A stretch of DNA of 64,000 nucleotides from Catenulispora sp. GP43 (GTDB lineage Bacteria > Actinomycetota > Actinomycetes > Streptomycetales > Catenulisporaceae): contig NZ_JBGCCT010000024.1 in the NCBI RefSeq assembly GCF_041260665.1, positions 62,001 through 126,000 on the forward strand. The letters are read 5' to 3'. Position 1 is the stretch's first letter. Every line of letters begins with the position of its first letter. This document shows positions 60,916-64,000 of this stretch, piece by piece. The notes beneath the pieces are model-generated. The model searched no databases, was not told the DNA's origin, and was given only the letters and a program-made list of their open reading frames with translations. The translations under genes and the position numbers were made by a program.

Positions 60916-63612
60916 ATGAGCGCTCGCGGCAAGCTGCGCGTCTACCTTGGCGCCGCCCCCGGCGTGGGCAAGACGTACCACATGCTCGACGAGGCCCAGC
61001 GGCGCGCCGAGCGGGGCGGCGACGTCGTCGTGGGCTTCGTGGAGACCCATGACCGGCCGCACACCCAGGCCATGCTGGACGGGCTGGAGATCGTGCCGCG
61101 CCGCCGAATGGAGTACCGGGGCTCGGAGTTCGAGGAGATGGACATCGACGCCGTCCTGGAGCGGCGGCCGTCGGTGGTGCTGATCGACGAGCTCGCGCAC
61201 ACCAACATCCCCGGGTCGCGCAACCCCAAGCGCTGGCAGGACGTCGAGGACCTGCTGGCCGCCGGGATCGACGTCATAGCCTCGGTCAACGTCCAGCACC
61301 TGGAGTCGCTGAACGACGTCGTCCAGAAGATCACCGGGGTCCCGCAGCGCGAGACGGTGCCGGACGAGGTGGTGCGCTCGGCGGACCAGATCGAGCTGAT
61401 CGACATGGCGCCGGAGGCCCTGCGCCGCCGGATGGCGCACGGCAACATCTACAAGCCGGAGAAGATCGACGCCGCGCTGTCCAACTACTTCCGCCCCGGC
61501 AACCTCGGCGCGCTGCGCGAGCTCGCCCTGCTGTGGGTGGCCGGCCGGGTCGACGAGGCGCTGCAGCACTACCGCGACCAGCACGGCATCGACAAGGTCT
61601 GGGAGACCCGGGAGCGGGTCGTGGTCGCGCTGACCGGCGGCCCGGAGGGCTCCACGCTCATCCGGCGCGGCGCGCGCATCGCGCAGCGGCTCGGCGCCAA
61701 GGGCTCGGACCTGCTGGCCGTGCACGTGGCCCGCTCCGACGGCCTGACCGGCGCCTCGCCGGCGCTGCTGGCCGAGCAGCGGGAGCTGGTGGAGTCCCTG
61801 GGCGGCACGTTCCACTCGGTGGTCGGCGACGACATCCCCAACGCGCTGCTGCAGTTCGCGCGCGCCGAGAACGCCACGCAGCTGGTGGTCGGGGTGTCGC
61901 GGCGGGGCCGGCTGGAGCGGTTCCTGGGCGGCTACGGCATCGGCGAGACCGTGGTGCAGCAGTCCGGCGACATCGACGTGCACATGGTCACCCACGAGCG
62001 TTCGGCGGCCGAGCAGAGCCGGCTGGCCTGGATCAAGCGGGTGGCACGGCAGCCGGAGACCGGGCCGCGCTGGTGGGGGCCGGTGGCCGGGCTGGTCGTG
62101 CCGATCGTGCTGACCATGATCCTGGCGAGTCTGCGCTCGGAGCTGAACCTGACCAACCAGGTGCTGATCTTCCTGGCCGGGGTGGTCGCGGTGGCGCGGC
62201 TGGGCGGTCTGCTCTCGGCGTTCTTCGCCTCGCTGACGGCCTCGCTGCTGCTGAACTACTACTTCATCCGGCCGCTGTACCGGCTGACCATCAACGACCC
62301 GCAGAACATCGTCGCGCTGGTGGTGTTCGCGCTGGTGGCGCTGATCGTGGCCTCGGTGGTGGACTTCGCCTCGCGGCAGGAGCGGCGGGCCGGGAAGGCC
62401 TCGGCGGAGGCCGAGACGCTCTCGGAGCTGGCGCGCTCGGTGCTGCGGGGCGACGAGGCCATCGGGGCGCTGCTCGGCCGGTTCCGGGAGACGTTCGGCA
62501 TGGAGTCGGTGGCGCTGCTGGAGCGGGTCGACCCCAGCATCCCGGTGCTGCCGGACGAGGCCGACGACCCGGAGGCGTGGCGGATCGTCGCGGCGACCTC
62601 CGGCAGCGGCACGATGCCGTGCCGGGCGCCCGGCGAGGGCGACGTGGTGGTGCAGGCCGGCCCGGACGCGATGCTGGTGCTGCGCGGGCGCGCGCTGCCG
62701 GCCGCCGACCAGCACGTGCTGACCGCGTTCGCGGCGCAGGCGGCGGTGGCCCTGGAGCGCTCGCGGCTGGCCCGGCAGGCGGCCGAGGCGGTGCCGCTGG
62801 CGGCCGCGGACAAGATGCGCACGGCGCTGCTGGCCGCGGTCTCGCACGACCTGCGCACGCCGCTGGCCGCGGCCAAGCTGTCGGTGGCCTCGCTGCGCGA
62901 CACCACGGTGGAGTGGTCCGAGCAGGACCGGGCCGAGCTGCTGGCCGGCGCCGAGGAGTCGCTGGACCGGCTCTCACGCCTGGTGGAGAACCTGCTGGAC
63001 ATGAGCCGGCTGCAGGCCGGGGCGCTGAACCTGCGGCTGGAGGACGTGGCCGTGGAGGACGTCGCGGTGATGGCGCTGGACAGCCTGGGCATCGAGGACC
63101 GGTCGAAGGTGCACTTCGGGCCGCTGTCCGCGGTGCCGGACGTGCTGGCGGACCCGGTGCTGCTGGAGCGGGCCGTGGCGAACCTGATCGGCAACGCCCT
63201 CAAGCACGGCTCGGCGGTCAAGCCGGTGCTGCTCACCGCCTCGGAGCTGGCGGGGCGGGTGGAGCTGCGGGTGACCGACCGCGGGCCGGGGATCCGGCCG
63301 GAGGACTGGGAGCGGATCTTCACGCCGTTCCAGCGTCTCGGGGACCGGGACAACACCACCGGCGTGGGCCTGGGATTGGCATTGTCGCGAGGGCTGGTGG
63401 AGGCCATGGGCGGCACGCTGACGCCCGAGGAGACGCCCGGCGGGGGGATGACGATGGTGGTTTCGCTGCCGGCCGCGGGTATGGCCGGGGACGAGGATGA
63501 CTCCGGCGGCGTCACGGGCACTGCCGTGGACACCGCCGTGGACACCGCCACGGACACCGCCACGGACGTTGACACCGCCGCCGGCATCGCTGCTGAGGAG
63601 CCCGCCCGATGA
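60916..63612 (+). CDS. kdpD: K+-sensing histidine kinase KdpD
   Basis: Membrane sensor kinase of 898 aa. The N-terminal KdpD domain has Walker A GAAPGVGKT (12-20) and Walker B VVLIDELAH. A universal-stress-type domain follows (about 230-370), then four transmembrane helices (about 385-490), a GAF-like region, the phospho-His at about 644 in AAVSHDLRTPL, and ATPase boxes NLIGNALKHG, DRGPGI and GVGLGLALS. The C-terminal tail (about 855-898) has TA-V/T-D repeats and is non-catalytic. The ATG at 60916 is chosen by homology. Its stop overlaps kdpE (ATGATGA). It phosphorylates KdpE under K+ limitation. Confidence 0.96.
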   Translation: MSARGKLRVYLGAAPGVGKTYHMLDEAQRRAERGGDVVVGFVETHDRPHTQAMLDGLEIVPRRRMEYRGSEFEEMDIDAVLERRPSVVLIDELAHTNIPGSRNPKRWQDVEDLLAAGIDVIASVNVQHLESLNDVVQKITGVPQRETVPDEVVRSADQIELIDMAPEALRRRMAHGNIYKPEKIDAALSNYFRPGNLGALRELALLWVAGRVDEALQHYRDQHGIDKVWETRERVVVALTGGPEGSTLIRRGARIAQRLGAKGSDLLAVHVARSDGLTGASPALLAEQRELVESLGGTFHSVVGDDIPNALLQFARAENATQLVVGVSRRGRLERFLGGYGIGETVVQQSGDIDVHMVTHERSAAEQSRLAWIKRVARQPETGPRWWGPVAGLVVPIVLTMILASLRSELNLTNQVLIFLAGVVAVARLGGLLSAFFASLTASLLLNYYFIRPLYRLTINDPQNIVALVVFALVALIVASVVDFASRQERRAGKASAEAETLSELARSVLRGDEAIGALLGRFRETFGMESVALLERVDPSIPVLPDEADDPEAWRIVAATSGSGTMPCRAPGEGDVVVQAGPDAMLVLRGRALPAADQHVLTAFAAQAAVALERSRLARQAAEAVPLAAADKMRTALLAAVSHDLRTPLAAAKLSVASLRDTTVEWSEQDRAELLAGAEESLDRLSRLVENLLDMSRLQAGALNLRLEDVAVEDVAVMALDSLGIEDRSKVHFGPLSAVPDVLADPVLLERAVANLIGNALKHGSAVKPVLLTASELAGRVELRVTDRGPGIRPEDWERIFTPFQRLGDRDNTTGVGLGLALSRGLVEAMGGTLTPEETPGGGMTMVVSLPAAGMAGDEDDSGGVTGTAVDTAVDTATDTATDVDTAAGIAAEEPAR
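63520..63567 (+). repeat. Four 12-bp units in the kdpD tail
   Basis: Units accgccgtggac / accgccacggac at 63520, 63532, 63544 and 63556 code the four-residue repeat TAVD/TATD just before the kdpD stop. Confidence 0.85.
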
Positions 63613-64000
63613 TGATCAAGGTCCTGGTGGTCGACGACGAACCGCAGCTGCTGCGCGCGCTGCGGATCAACCTGACCGCCCGCAAGTACGAGGTGGTCAC
63701 CGCCGTCGACGGCACCTCGGCGCTGGCCATCGCCGCGCGCACGCTGCCCGACCTGGTGGTGCTGGACCTGGGTCTGCCGGACCTGGACGGCGCCGAGGTG
63801 ATCAAGGGGCTGCGGGGCTGGACGGAGGTGCCGATCGTGGTGCTCTCCGGCCGCGCCGACGCCTCGGACAAGGTCGAGGCCCTGGACGCCGGCGCCGACG
63901 ACTACCTGACCAAGCCGTTCTCGATGGAGGAGCTGCTGGCCCGGCTGCGGGTGGCGCGCCGGCACGCCGACCGCAACGCGCCCAAGACCGCGGTGCAGCG
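63609..64000 (+). CDS. kdpE: Response regulator KdpE (partial, cut by window end)
   Basis: The first 130 codons are visible. It starts MMIKVLVVDDEPQLLRALRI at 63609 (or one codon later). The phospho-Asp is in VVLDLGLPDLDG, and the Lys in DYLTKPFSMEELLAR. The DNA-binding half lies outside the window. It overlaps kdpD by 4 bp. The receiver is very similar to that of the orphan regulator at 48506-49198, including GLRGW and EVPIVVLSGR-like segments. Confidence 0.95.
   Translation, partial: MMIKVLVVDDEPQLLRALRINLTARKYEVVTAVDGTSALAIAARTLPDLVVLDLGLPDLDGAEVIKGLRGWTEVPIVVLSGRADASDKVEALDAGADDYLTKPFSMEELLARLRVARRHADRNAPKTAVQ

Overview
This is a high-GC, actinobacterial chromosome segment. Most genes use G/C-ending codons. 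Heme synthesis is of the coproporphyrin-dependent type (hemE, hemY/cgoX and hemQ/chdC in one run), SigE-like and LuxR-like regulators are present, leucine TTA codons are rare, and a pair of adjacent dynamin-like GTPase genes occurs. The layout around hemE (response regulator, RNase D and a DUF3000 gene beside it) resembles Streptomyces/Catenulispora-type genomes. The exact genus is an inference, not a reading. No phage, IS element, CRISPR array, rRNA or tRNA was found.

Layout. 1-5 kb: a secreted CHAP-like protein with a PT-rich stalk, a small membrane protein, a GlxA-type regulator and an isochorismatase-like hydrolase. 5-9 kb: ahcY behind a recognisable S-adenosylhomocysteine riboswitch, a GNAT acetyltransferase and a multicopper oxidase. 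9-18.7 kb: a block for peptide, peptidoglycan and D-amino-acid turnover. It holds a LysA-type decarboxylase, a leftward three-gene peptidase operon (S9, M20, LD-carboxypeptidase), and a divergent overlapping trio (a second fold-III PLP decarboxylase, an N-acyl-D-amino-acid deacylase and a beta-lactamase-like serine hydrolase). 18.7-24.2 kb: a SigE-like sigma factor with its membrane partner, a LysR regulator, a secreted M6 metalloprotease, an acetyltransferase and an NlpC/P60 hydrolase. 24.4-31 kb: an ABC exporter, a Ca2+/H+ antiporter, and fatty-acid genes (acyl-CoA ligase, acyl-CoA dehydrogenase) with a divergent TetR regulator. 31-36 kb: two GTPases of the dynamin-like type, the first carrying two large low-complexity inserts. 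36-40.6 kb: beta-oxidation genes (fadB-like and thiolase), azoR and an HxlR regulator. 40.6-47.5 kb: RNase D, an atypical response regulator, a DUF3000 gene and the heme genes.

47.5-64 kb is dominated by potassium homeostasis: a KimA-like K+ transporter with an orphan KdpE-like regulator, the kdpFABC operon preceded by a second tiny membrane protein, and kdpD followed by kdpE, which runs off the end of the window. Between these sit an amidohydrolase, a second LysA and small proteins. The most striking non-coding signal is an 11-bp-period direct repeat, consensus GCAARCGNNATGCAAACG, found 72-77 bp upstream of the start codon of all four potassium units (orphan kdpE, kimA-like, kdpFABC, kdpDE). 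It looks like a shared operator, probably for a KdpE-type regulator.
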